A stretch of DNA of 64,000 nt, from NCBI GenBank assembly GCA_022579005.1, contig MU401487.1, positions 124,001 through 188,000 of the forward strand. Direction: 5' to 3'. This DNA comes from Poronia punctata. Its lineage: Eukaryota > Ascomycota > Sordariomycetes > Xylariales > Xylariaceae. Both the position numbers and the translations under genes were made by a program. A model generated the notes under the pieces. That model did no database searches, had not been told where the DNA came from, and saw only the letters and a program-made list of their open reading frames with translations. Positions 1 to 11,626 of this stretch are shown piece by piece; the first letter of the stretch is position 1; each line of letters starts with the position of its first letter.

Positions 1-3000
1 ACCCCTCGGTCGGGAAATCCCAAAGACGGCTGGGCTTCGATGACATTCAGACATTACGCCAATGCGATTAATCGTTGCGCATGGGACATTGTCGACAGGT
101 ACGGAGTCGCGCCGAAAGGAGAGTTCCCTACTATTGCGTATATCGGACCGCAAGATGCCCGGTATCTCATTCTTCTCGTTGCTTGTATCAAGGCTGGGTA
201 CAAGGTAAGTTTAAACTATGTTCCTTCACCGCAACACAAACAAAACAAAACCTCTAAGACGACAGCACAAAAGGTTCTCTTCGTATCTCCCAGGAACTCG
301 CAGAAAGCGCACATCAACCTTTTCGACAAGACTGATTGCCGTGTACTTTGGTTCTCCGAGTCTTTTAGCAAGGTCGTCGAGCCTTGGCTGGAAGAACGGG
401 ATATGCAGACGTTGCAGGTAAAGCCGCTGGAACAATGGTTTTCGGTAGAGGCGACGCCCCTTTTCCCTTACGAGAAGACTTTTGAAGAGGCGGAATGGGA
501 CCCCTTCTGTGTCTTGCATACGAGTGGTAGCACCGGTCTTCCCAAGCCTGTCACAGTGCGGACGGTGAGTGTTATTGACCTGCCGCATCGACAAGAGTTG
601 TGATTATTGACGAGTTTGTTGTTAGGGTATGATGGCCATTTCCGACAAGTATCAGCAGATGGGGAAATGGCAAGGGACCAATTACTGGTTGACCGAGTGG
701 CATCATAAAGTCACGAGACAGTTTATACCGGTATATGAAGCCTTGTTATATCCAAAGTATTTTCTGCGAAAGATGTTAGCGATCGCTGACTGTCGAATAG
801 ATGCCCTTGTTCCACGCAGCTGCCATTTATACCTTCTTCTACACCTCGGTATACAGGGACATGGTTACGGTGTTGAGCATCGGCGAGAAGACGTTAACAG
901 CTGATCTTGTGGTGGAATGCCGGAAGAACGTCCATTTCGACGGCGCATTCCTTCCTCCTTCTATTCTGGAGGACGTGAGTCAGAGCCAGGAATTAATCGA
1001 CATATTTAGCCAGCTGAAAATGATCATAATTGGGGGAGGTAAGTCGTCTCCGCCAACTTCGCAGTAACTCAACTTGCTAATCGTCGATATAGGTAGCATT
1101 GCCAGAGAGGCCGGCGACAGGCTGGTAAAACACAGAGGTATGTGCCATCTTTCGTGCGTGTGGAGGTAATGACTGACCTGTATTTCTAGTCCGCATCTTC
1201 AACTCGATGAACGCAACAGAGTAAGTTTTGCTTCGAGGATTGTGCATGAGCCGAGGACTGATGATGACGCACAGGTTCGGTTCCTTTCCGGTGTATTACC
1301 ATGAGAATCCGGAACTATGGGCCTATTTCAAATTCAATACCGATGCCTTTGGAGCCGAATGGCGTCCGGTTGATGACGACGACACCTACGAACTGGTCAT
1401 AGTTCGTAAAGAGAAAGAGCCCGGATTGCAGGGCTTCTTTTATACCTTTCCCGAACTAAACGAGTACAGCACCAAAGACTTATACAAACGTCACCCTACC
1501 TATCCCGACTTTTATATATACCATGGCCGTGCCGATAACATCATTGTCTTCTCAAACGGCGAAAAGCTGAACCCAGTTACTATTGAAGACACTGTACAAG
1601 ATCATCCGGACGTCCAGGGGGCCTTGGTCATAGGCTCGAACAAATTCCAGGCTGGTCTTCTGTTGGAACCCGTCCAAAGCATAGAAGATGAGGAGGACAA
1701 GCGGCGTCTGATCGACAGTGTCTGGCCCCTTGTGGAGAAAGCCAACCATGACTCCGTAGCCCATGGACGAATAAGCAAGGAGCTGATATCCGTCGTGAAG
1801 CCGAATAAGCCTTTCTTCCGCTCAGGGAAGGGTACCATCCAGAGAGCGGCCACAGTCCAGTTATATTCCGAAGAGATCGACCATTTGTACGAAGAAGCAG
1901 AAAGGGGACCAATGGCGGTGCCGAGCATGAATATCCGATCAGAAGACTCTATCATGGAATTGATTTTCAGCACATTCCGGTCCCAGTCGGGGGAGAAGAC
2001 AACAACGATGGGAAGCGATACAGACTTTTTCTCAGTCGGTATAGATTCGTTGGATGTGATGAACGCCTCGAGAACTCTGCGCGCAACTCTTGGAATCGAC
2101 CAGGCAAAGCTGAGTTCCCGCTTCCTTTATCGAAATCCAACACCCCGCCGCCTAGCACAGTATATCTTGAGAATAATCGACGAGGACGGGACCACCGATT
2201 CGGAGAGCGAGGCAGCCGAGGAGATACAGACGGCGAAGATGCTCTACGAAAGATACACCCGGAGCCCCACACGGGGCAAGCCGGGGCGCCCAGAAGCACC
2301 TAGCGACAACCAGACAATTCTATTAACGGGCTCGACCGGCACACTTGGATCCTACCTGCTAGACCAACTTGTACGGAATCCGAGCATTGACCGGGTGGTG
2401 TGCCTTAACCGAGCAGAAGACGGAGGTGCCAAACAGCAACAGAGACAGATGCAGGAACGTGACCTTGCACTCGACAGCGACAAAGTCGAGTTTTTACACG
2501 TCGACTTGTCGAAAGAAAGACTAGGTCTAACCCAGAACCTTTATGCGCGGCTTTTGAAAGAAACCCATCGGATCATCCATAACGCATGGCCGGTAAATTT
2601 CAACATCTCGACCGAGACATTCGAACCGCATATAAGGGGTGTCGGACATCTCGCCAATCTCGCCGCAGAAGCCGAGCACAGGGTGGCCGTAGTGTTTATC
2701 TCGTCCATCTCGACGGTGCATGGATGGGACTCGAGTCGGGGGCCGGTCCCAGAACAGCGCATGGAAGATTGGAGCCTTGCTAGCAATAGCTACGGCCTCA
2801 GTAAAATGATCGGCAGTCTCGTACTGGAAGATGCTGCAGTGGCGGGTGATTTTCCGGCCGCCTCTATACGGGTCGGACAAATTGCAGGTCCCGAGGCCCA
2901 GGCCGGGGCTTGGAATACCCAAGAGTGGTTCCCTAGCATCATCGCCAGTAGCCTGCACATAGGTGCGCTCCCCCGAGAACTAGGTTCGAACAGTCGGGTG

Positions 3001-3570
3001 GACTGGATGCCAGTAGAGCGCGTGGCTAGGCTGGTTTTGGAGGTCGTCGGAGCCTCACCTGGGCAAAGGGCCCAGGCGGGGGAGATCAACGGTTATTTCC
3101 ACGCAACTAACGCCTCGGCCACCACTTGGGAGAAGCTTGCGCCAGCCGTCCAACAATACTTTGGCGACCGAATCAAAGAGCTAGTAAGCATGGAAGATTG
3201 GGTAGCCAAACTAGAGAAAAGTGCGACGGATCAATCGGGGGACATCAACTCCAATCCGGGCCTGAAACTACTCGATTCGTACCGCGGAATGGCCTCGAAT
3301 ACCAACTTGACCGTACTGGACCTAAAGCGGACGAATCAGAGGAGTACGGCCGCGACGGAATGTCCGACTATATCCATTGAGTTGTTGGCGCATTGGTTCC
3401 GGCAGTGGGGCTTCACGGGCACGTCCTGCCCCGAAACTCATGCGCAGGGCAATAAGCTGAGCTCTGTTCTGTCGGCCATGAAAACTCAACTAACAAGCTT
3501 AGTTGTCCTAATTCTAGGGCTGGTCCCTTTGGCCCTAATATTTCCAAACACGGGATCCTCACGAGCATAA
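1..3570 (+). CDS. NRPS-like carboxylic acid reductase (adenylation-thiolation-reductase), 5' partial
   Basis: The 5' end lies before the window. Visible exons are 1-204, 274-564, 626-730, 801-1038, 1093-1137, 1190-1220 and 1275-3570; all phases agree and give 1069 residues. An AMP-binding domain comes first, with the A3 core HTSGSTGLPKP at about 517-549 and the late core YHGRADNIIVFSNGEKLN. A carrier domain follows with GIDSLD, whose phosphopantetheine serine codon is at 2047. The end is an extended SDR thioester reductase: TGSTGTLG at 2326-2349, a Ser near HGWDSS, and YGLSK at 2791-2805. The family activates a carboxylic acid as adenylate, loads it on the carrier arm and releases it by NADPH reduction as aldehyde or alcohol. 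There is no condensation domain. The substrate cannot be read. The protein continues about 45 residues past the usual W-x-x-QWGF end, including a hydrophobic stretch. Confidence 0.93.
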
Positions 3571-4701
3571 AATCGGCTGAGAGAAGGATATGCGGGATGA
3601 GGCTAAAGAATGGCCGGGTTGGACGATTAAGAGTGTCCAAGACGTCGTAGCCTTTCGTGGCGTTGTGTATTATAACCGCTGGCGTCATTGCATGTTGCAC
3701 GGGAAAAGGGCGCAGTTGTAATCTAAAGTCAACGCAGGTCAGTCAAGGCCTATGTGGATAGAATAGAAAGCGTCTACTTTAGATGAAGTTCGCTGAACTT
3801 CCTTCATCTGTCCCACCTTGTACCACCCTATGTTTAGTCACGGGGGTTCTCTGAGTCTCTGACACGTCACACGTGCTAACCTTAGCACCGTTGAGGTTTA
3901 TTCGCGGGATTAGGTAACCACACCTACAGCACAGAAACGTCTGTGTATCGTATTACCGATACTCTAAAATTTAATCAGCGCATACACGCTAGCCAACAAG
4001 GATACCTACATAATAGATCGACAATGCGTTGATGATTGCATCGGCACCATTTCCGGACCTATGATACAGAACTTACAAGGTAAGATGAGAATTCAAATAG
4101 CTGACATTTGCGCCGAGGCATGGGAAATCGCCCGGAGTAGGAAGGTTGTCGTTCCGATCATTTTCCCGATCCAACTAAAAGTACCCGTGCCGATCTTGGG
4201 CACGCGCCCGACGCCCCGTACGAGTACATGTAGATGTGTAAGCAGGGTAGCACGAAAAACTACAACTGGTGGCGCGACTTGGTCTCAAATACTCTGTGTG
4301 GCTGCCGAACCCCATACGTAATGCGTGAACGATGAGGCTAGTAGCGCCGCCGCGTCTCAGAGACGTCTAGGGTATGGCTTTTTGCTCGTGACTCCATGGG
4401 CGTATTCGATTCTCTACAGAAAAAGGTCGAGTGGTCCAGCGGGTCCATGTGACCAGAATAGGTAGGTAAATATTCGGAGAGAAGGAAGCTAACAATGCAA
4501 GTGAGAAGATGAAACTTGGAAGCATAGCACCTGCGTTAGTATATAAAGGCTACCTACCCTGTGCGGTTGTACTACGGAAGCAGCATGACCTGATATAAGA
4601 AGGTACCTTCCTTAGCCTAGGTAGCGCTTTCCTTTTGCATTTGCTTTCTTACAGACTTATTAATGTCATTAGACAGCTACTAGGCACTTTACAGAAAAGC
4701 C
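3571..4701. other. Intergenic, with 5' region of the phosphatase gene
   Basis: I see no gene. The short open frame at 4061-4321 has no recognisable similarity and lacks coding character. The distal end holds the upstream region of the phosphatase gene, with a TATA-like element near 4540. Stop-rich, TAGGTA-containing sequence fills the rest. Confidence 0.7.
4540..4548 (+). promoter_or_regulatory. TATA-like box upstream of the histidine phosphatase gene
   Basis: TATATAAAG lies about 160 bp before the ATG at 4702. Position and sequence fit a TATA element with a 5' leader of roughly 130 nt. The assignment rests on sequence only. Confidence 0.4.
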
Positions 4702-5378
4702 ATGCACTTCTTAAGAGCTACTCTTTTAACCGGCCTCGCATCTACCGTCACCAGCGCCGTCGTGACGACGCCCGAGGCGAATAAGCCAACTGTATATTTG
4801 ATCCGCCATGGCGAGAAACCACCCAATGACGGAATAGGACTTAGCCCTGAGGGTGAGCAGCGGGCCGAGTGTTTGCGGACTGTATTCGGTGCCGCGTCGG
4901 AGTATAATATTGGATATATCCTTGCGCAGACGCCCAAGGAGAGTGAGTCACCATATTGTCTTCCATGTCCAATATTTTTCTTTCATATCCTGACAAAGAG
5001 CGTAGATGGTAAACGAGCACGTCCCTACCTGACGGTGAAGCCACTAGCGGATGATCTGGGCCTCACGGTGGATACATCGTGTGATAGAGACGACGAGCAA
5101 TGTGTACAGGATGCTGTAGAAGGGTATGATGGTGATGGGAATATCTTGATATGGTGAGAACCTCTCGAAATAATTCATCATGAGGCCATGTGTTTGCTAA
5201 CTAACTTGTCCTTGTCAGCTGGGAGCACAAACAACTGAACAACTTGGCCGAGGAACTGGGCGCAAGTGACGTTGATAATTACCCTGACGATTCGTACGAC
5301 TTGATTTGGACACAGCCGTATGACTACAACGAGATTACCGATGTCTCATCTGAGAATTGTCCCGGCTTGGACGACTAG
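4702..5378 (+). CDS. Secreted histidine phosphatase superfamily (phosphoglycerate mutase-like) protein
   Basis: Three exons, 4702-4942, 5006-5153 and 5219-5378, encode 182 residues. The splice phases join PKE-NGKRARPY and ILI-CWEHKQL without a break. The N-terminus is a probable signal peptide (Met-His-Phe-Leu, a hydrophobic stretch, then TSAVV). The catalytic motif YLIRHGEKP follows, in which the histidine would be the phosphorylated residue, and LSPEGEQRAECL is the usual next helix. ILICWEHKQL supplies the second conserved histidine. The protein is short, as in the small fungal branch of the family, and the substrate is unknown. It lies 1.1 kb downstream of the reductase on the same strand, so co-regulation with it is possible but not shown. 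Confidence 0.85.
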
Positions 5379-5759
5379 AGCCCGGAGACTCACTCTTCTC
5401 TACGTACAATGCGGCCGGTCTACGTCAGGAATATATATTTATCATCCAATGCGAAGATGGCACGATATCATCAAGCGGGAACTCCATTTTATTTGCTTAC
5501 ATCTTCGACTAACGATCTAATGTCTATAGACGGTGGGGTATAACTAACGCTGAACAGGAGGTATTGGGAATAAGGGGAAATACAAGACCAATACATAAAC
5601 ACATACCATACCAAGGGCATGCTAATCCAGTGCTGTATCCAACCCCGAGTGGGTTGGAATTTCCCGTCTTTCCATTCATAATCATACAATCAGAACAGCA
5701 TCCGTCCATCTTGCGCCCCTTGGGCCGGAGATCATAGGGGAGATTCGCTGGCCACGCGG
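5379..5759. other. Intergenic between convergent genes
   Basis: These 381 bp separate the phosphatase and Zn2Cys6 genes, whose 3' ends face each other. They should hold both 3' untranslated regions. I see no open frame or repeat worth naming. Confidence 0.6.
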
Positions 5760-7780
5760 TTACACGAACGTCGGTAGTGTCGGACTGGAGCTAATGATGA
5801 CGCTTAACTTATTCACATAATCGAGGGTGACATCTTGGTCAGCATTGAGATCACCCTGTATCCAGGCCGAGTCGAGTCCACGCCGGAAGCAATCCAAGGG
5901 GCGAATAGACGTATTCTCCTCTGTCCGCCGTATAAGATTTAGAACGATCATCCTGCGGTCGTCTGTATCGGCCTCGCAGCCCAGTATGAAGATCGGTAAG
6001 AGCCGCTCGCACGTGGGCACCTGCTCTATGAGCGCGAACGCTCTGTTTACTAACGGCTGTACGTCTCGCGTCTCGCCAAAAAAGCACTCGCAAACTCGCG
6101 AAATGTATACAAGAACGGCTAGCCGGTAAAATTCGGTCACGATGTCGAGTTTCTGGGCTGCTGAAATGTCTGAGGACATATCTAGCTGGTGGACAGCCAT
6201 TACCCCCCGCTCGCAGGCGTGGATATCCTCCTGCTGTTCCTCGGCCGTGGGTGGACGTGTACAAGGGCATAGCGAATGTAGTACGTCGACCAGATACCGC
6301 AGTATTTCGTTCAGGGGGCCGATGTCGAGATTTATCTAGGGTACGGAAGAGAAGGTAAGTCAAAGAATCCTGCGAAGGATGCAAGGAATTATTTGCTTTT
6401 AGTAGGGGACGTACCTTTTTGCCTAATACCCTTTTTGCTAATGCATATGGGTCTCGTTTCCATGACTGCTGGACATCGAGCGCTTTGGCTAGCATATTTG
6501 GAACCGTACCTCGTCTCCAATGAACCAGACTAAATCTCGCGAGCGAATCATGGTAGGTCACCCAGAGAACTATCTGGGCAATGTCGTGTCTGTCGATGAA
6601 TTCGTCCAAGTTTGCTGCTTTGACAATATCTCTGGCGCCCATGAGATACCAAGGCCACTGGGGAAAGTTATGGTCAGTACTTCAAGTTGTATAAGAGTTT
6701 GGCAAGAGGAGCAAGCAGAGACCCCAGCCGGAGAGAGAGAGAGGCTTTGGCGATGCTTACGTGGCCATGCGAGTCAGCCCCTGCATGAATCTATGCGATG
6801 TTAACCCCAACACTTTGTATCTCACCCTCCCAGACTTCTCAGGGCTTACTTCGTAACAGCATAGCAACATATTGGTAGCCACATGCCGAGCAGCTTCAGT
6901 AATGTCAGCAATGCCGTTCTTGGCCGACGCAGAAAGCGCGCCAACTGCCGCCGTTTTGTGTTTCGCAGCCTCTAAGTGCAAGCCATCACGCTGGAGCGAG
7001 GCAAGAGCTAATATGGCATGGAGTACGGCTCTGCACGTGATTGACTGGTCCTTGAGCGCCATCTCCACGATGACGTCTCGAAGGTCAAAGGGGTCTGGAA
7101 ACATAGTAGAGAGATTCCTGTAACCGATATTCTCGACTGCTTGCCTCGTAAGCCATACGACCCCAATCTCTTTCGAGGAGACATGCTTATCACTGACAGT
7201 AACTGAGAATACCCATTTTCTCCGAGGTCAACTCGATTGATCTCCAGTGCTCGGGACATGGTTGGACGAGATCTTCCGGGTGGGCCGTGGAGACTTCATG
7301 ACGACCATCTGGAGCACCTCGTCGTCAATTTAAATATAGAGCGTAGAAGTAGGGCGGGTTCAGCCTTGGAATGGACAGAGACGGTTGAGCATACCACCTA
7401 CGCGGAGATTGGATAGATAAGAGTACATATCCATATCGAAGAAGGAAGTATGCACGAGCTCCATGCCACTGCCTCTGGGTGGACTTGCCGGAGATATCGG
7501 ACTCCTACCGACGATGGACCGTTTTGTATCACCGTCCTTCGGCCAGGAGAGACGTATGCCATACCCCTGACAAGTCTTCTTGACTCGTGCACAGTTGGCA
7601 CAGCTGGGTCGCGCCCCGTCGCAGCGGACTTTGCGATCTACCGGAGATTAATCAGCAATTTTACACACGCATAGCGTCGAAGACGGGTCGACCCGATAAT
7701 CGTCACCATTACGCATTCGGTTACTAACCTTTACATGTCCAACACCCTTTATTGATCTTCTTTTTGTCAGCGGGCAGCAT
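5760..7780 (-). CDS. Zn(II)2Cys6 transcription factor with fungal-specific regulatory domain; frame problem in exon 3
   Basis: Exons in transcription order are 7780-7729, 7637-7395, 7308-6850, 6790-6761, 6657-6415 and 6335-5760. The start is the ATG giving MLPADKKKINKGCWTCK; the longer open frame upstream has no ATG. Exons 1 and 2 join into a complete binuclear zinc cluster, CWTCKDRKVRC followed by CANCARVKKTC. Later exons carry the fungal transcription-factor region, for example FPDPFDLRDVIVEMALKDQS, HAILALASLQRDG and WPWYLMGARDIV. The product would be about 533 residues, nuclear and DNA-binding. Exon 3 does not stay in one frame: frame 7308-7199 must shift by one base near 7198 to reach the frame used downstream. 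The alternative is a longer intron (7394-7203) that stays in frame but drops about 35 plausible residues. It could regulate the adjacent reductase region; that is inference. Confidence 0.82.
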
Positions 7781-9856
7781 TTCACGGGAGTCTTCCTTTC
7801 CAGGTAGCAGCTTATAGCGAGCAAGGTAGGTATTGGATGACGGGGTAAGTGAACGTGGACAACGATAGGGACAAAAGGGGATATGTTGGTCGGCAATAGT
7901 TGCCAACGGCTTACGGTCTTATAGAGGAAGATATGTCCGGACCACACTAGTTCGGCTACTTAAGCTAGGCCGACAGCTGAATTAAGCATCCACTTTGGCG
8001 GCATAGGGCATCCTCTCGACATGGTCTTTTATTCTCCTAGTTCTCGACAAGCGAGAAGTTAAAGGTTCCAAGGTCTGGGTCCTTGCTCGTCTAGAATACA
8101 GGAGCTCCACTACAGGGCTAACCGCTTGTACTTTTCCGGATTTTGAGGTACCGTATACTTCGAGTCAAGCCACAATTACACAAGCCACATGTATACAAAC
8201 AAAGGAGAAGTCAAGAGAAATACCTTTATAGGAGTATTAATAAGTTCAACCTAATTCGACTCCGAGTACACAGGATTATTCCCTTTTTTTCTTCCTTGCT
8301 GCTAAGAATAAGTCGGCTTGTTTACTTAAATTGGTATAGACGCAATCTTTAACGTATTAGACAACTTTCATGATGTATTCTCTAGAAGTTCGGACAGCCA
8401 TTTTTTCTCGCTGCTGGCCGCCGATCATAGTGGCTTGAAAATAGAACTGTAAACTGTGTGATTACTGTATAAATATTACATTCTAAACCGGATTATATAA
8501 GTAAAGCGACTTCCTACAACGTCACTCCAACAGAACAAAAATAGCTAAAGCATAAAAGACAAAGAGATTAACAGCAAATATTGAATAGTTGTAATATGGT
8601 AAATCTTATATAGCTCGTTGCAAACTTATAGATATCAGATAACTACTTTCTAACCCAAGTAATGGAATGTAAGAAGTCCGCAACAAGTTATAAAGGCAGC
8701 GGCCACCTATGCGATAGTATAGGTAGGTAGGCGTCTAAAGGCACGGCTGATTTTGTGAGAACTTGGATTTCATAGTCTGCACTGGTAGGTAAGGTAGTAA
8801 ACACAGAATTGATAGATGTTAGGTTTTGCACAAACGGCAAAATCTCATTCTACCTTTATAGGACGTCCTCCTAGCCCCTATTTACATCCCTAACCCTAAT
8901 ACACAGTCTTATAGTTCCGTGACACTCGGCCTCAACATACGTTGCAGCAGCAGACGGAGTACAGATCCTACGTGTATAGTGGCAGCACATCCCGTCTCAT
9001 GATATATACGCGTAGAAGAAATGGTGCAACTAACAGTATTCCATTGTAAATGACCTATAAGAAGGATATAGCCATATCCGCATCTTCTGTCCTGCAGTAG
9101 AGGTATATTGTTGTTGTTGTTGTTGTTGTTTTGTACGAGTATTAAGGAAGTAGGTAGGTACACAGCCACATATGAATCATTTTAAAAACTACTCAGTACA
9201 TGAGGTATATATAGAAATCAAGTGGGGGAACTACCTAGTCCTACGTGACTCTATCCCGCCCCGTTTCTTTTTTAGGTTCCCCCACCACTGGCAACTTTCC
9301 GCGAAGAAACTAAACTACCCCTGTCCCCGGGGTTTTAGCAATGCCGTATTCAGACACCTTGACCAATGAGAGAATGTCTTTTCGAGATACTATCTACATT
9401 GGTAGGCAAATAGGTAGTCATTTTTTCCCGACACGATTGTTTTTTTTCTCTTTAATCTTGCGCAAGTGAGTCGCATAAGAAAGAATCCTCTTCAATCTTC
9501 TATCAAAAGGCGGGCATTTTGGTTTGTAATACAGAATGGATTGGTAATACTTTTTGATTAGGTGGGTAGTTGTTCAAGATGGGTAATAGGGGTAGGGTAG
9601 GCTAGGTGAGAAGGAAAATAAGGAGATGGTAAAATATATATATATATAAGATGGAAGGTGAGTCGGTGTTGTTAAAGAGAGGAAATAATCAAGCAAGCAA
9701 GCAAATCAAACATTGAACACATTAGAACATCTCAACATCTTGATAAAAAATCAGTTATCTACCTACCTACCTACCTCTCTCAACCTATTCTTTCCAGAAA
9801 AGCCAACTTCACTACTTAACTAACTCACCCACCTACTCACTCAAACACACACAAAA
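7781..9856. other. Intergenic between divergent Zn2Cys6 and SDR genes
   Basis: About 2.1 kb that I read as gene-free. It contains AT-rich sequence (8140-8680), a (TTG)n run near 9108, TA repeats at about 9632-9650 upstream of the SDR gene, and TACCTA clusters just before that gene (about 9760-9775). Short open frames here lack ATG starts or family signatures. Confidence 0.6.
9108..9131. repeat. (TTG)8 microsatellite
   Basis: Eight TTG units lie in intergenic DNA. No gene reads through it. Confidence 0.85.
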
Positions 9857-10341
9857 ATGCCTTCATACCTAGTAACCGGCGCATCCCGCGGCCTCGGCGT
9901 AAGTTCCCTCTTACCTCCCTCCCTCCCTCCCTACCCTCAACATGACTTTCCCACTCTTTCTCCCCCTTCCCTTTTTACCTTTTTTACCTTTTTACCTAAA
10001 GCTAACACAAACACACACCGAAAAAGTTCACCTTCATCGACATCCTATCCCAAGACCCCAAAAACACAGTCATAGGTCTAGTCCGGGACGTAGCCTCCAC
10101 AGTTCAGAAAATATCAGCCGAGCTCCCCGGCCGAGAGGGCAACAAAAACCTCCACATCGTCCAGGGAGATTTAGTCGATTACGAATCCCTCAAGAGATCC
10201 GTCGACGTGGTATCTTCCATTCTTGGGAATGATGGGGGACTGGATTACATCATTGCAAACGGGGCGATTATTTCGAAATGGTCGCAGTATAATGGTATTG
10301 GGGAACTGTAAGTTTTCTTTGCCCCCCCCCCCCCCCCCCCC

Positions 10342-10394
<53 letters not shown>

Positions 10395-11272
10395 GCAGGT
10401 NNNNNNNNNNCAATATTGGGTAATATGGGGGCATTGCATAAAAACATCCCACCCGGGCTCTTATTTACCACCCGCCGCAGTTTACTTGTTTTGGGTCAAC
10501 TTTTTTTTTTTTTTTTATTTCCCCCCCCCCCCCCCCCCCCCCTTTTTTTTTTTGGTTTCGGATGATGGGGGGGATGATATGAGAAGACTAACAAGAAGGA
10601 AAAAAAAAAAAAGTGCCCAAAAATCCCCTCGAGAGCTCGAACAGGACATGCTCACGAGTTTCCAAACCAACGTGATCGGAAACGTCCACCTATTCGCCCT
10701 CTACCTCCCCTTCACCCTTCGCACGACCACCAAGAAGATCATCACCATCTCCACGGGCTTCGCCGACCTCGACCTCACCCGCAAATATAACCTCGAGGCG
10801 TCGGCTCCCTATGCCGTCAGCAAGGCGGCCATGAACGCCGTCGCGGCGAAATTCCACGCGCAGTATTCGGAGCAGGGCGTGCTGTTTTTGAATATTTGTC
10901 CGGGCGTTGTTGATACCGGGGTTTATGAGGGTGGTAAGTCTTTTTTTTTTTTTTTTTTTTTACTTGACTTGACTTGACTTGATTTGGTTCGTTTGTTTGA
11001 TTTTGGAATGGATGATACATACATACATACGTACAGAGCAAAAAAGGGCTGACTTCGACTGACTTTTCTGTATTATAGCTACCGAGGAACAGATGAAGGC
11101 GATTATGAAGCAGGCTGAAAAGTTTCAGGCTTACGCGGATGATTTCAAGGGTGCTATTTCTCCCGAGGAATCTGTTACCAAGATCCTTCAGGTTGTTGAG
11201 AAGGCGAGTTTGGAGGATGGCTATGGTGGAGAGTTCATCTCTCATCGTGGAAAGGGGATGAAGTGGTTGTAA
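9857..11272 (+). CDS. Short-chain dehydrogenase/reductase (classical SDR), with an assembly gap in intron 2
   Basis: Exons 9857-9898, 10027-10307, 10614-10933 and 11079-11272 give 278 residues with consistent phases. The N-terminus MPSYLVTGASRGLG carries the TGxxxGxG cofactor turn. LDYIIANGAI is the NNAG-equivalent, and YAVSKAAMN is the YxxxK active-site pair. ICPGVVDTG is the usual post-catalytic loop. The family uses NAD(P)H to reduce carbonyls or oxidise alcohols, in the cytosol; the substrate is unknown. Intron 2 (10308-10613) contains long C, G and T homopolymers and a 10-N gap, so its length is unreliable, but the flanking exons join in phase across AAG at 10611-10613. It is divergent from the Zn2Cys6 regulator. 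Confidence 0.88.
10322..10410. other. Homopolymer C/G run and N gap inside the SDR intron
   Basis: Twenty-two C residues (10322-10343) run directly into fifty G residues (10344-10393), then 10 N at 10401-10410. The same intron later has T16, C22 and T11 runs at about 10501-10553. Reading frames made of Pro and Gly here are artefacts of the runs. Confidence 0.9.
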
Positions 11273-11626
11273 AAAGGCCCGGATTGTATCTGGATGGGAT
11301 GGAAAGTATACTAGATCCTCCTCTCCGTCGTTACTTTTTCCTGGAGGAAATCACACCTCACAACATAGATTTACACTTGACTCGGATTGTATTCTACTTT
11401 TCATTTATTAGAAAGCTGGCAAACTTATACAACGTTTGATTATTATCGTGAATTTTATGGATAAGTAAAGCAACGCAGTTCAATGTGGAAGAATTAAGTG
11501 TTAAAGCCCCTGGGCCCAGCTATATGCCAGTCATATCCGCTCTAACCCCCTATTACAGTCACAAAGATTGTGTCAAATCTCACGACTTGACCTAGACGAG
11601 TGTATGCACCCCTAAAAACGGGATTG
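11273..11626. other. Intergenic between convergent SDR and F-box genes
   Basis: About 350 bp that hold both 3' ends. I see no further feature. Confidence 0.55.

Noticed and set aside
7394..7906. Upstream start for the Zn2Cys6 protein at 7906
   Set aside because: The codon there is TTG; the first ATG in frame is at 7780, directly before the zinc cluster.
10171..10471. Several Pro/Gly-rich open frames on both strands
   Set aside because: They are produced by C and G homopolymers and cross the N gap inside an intron.
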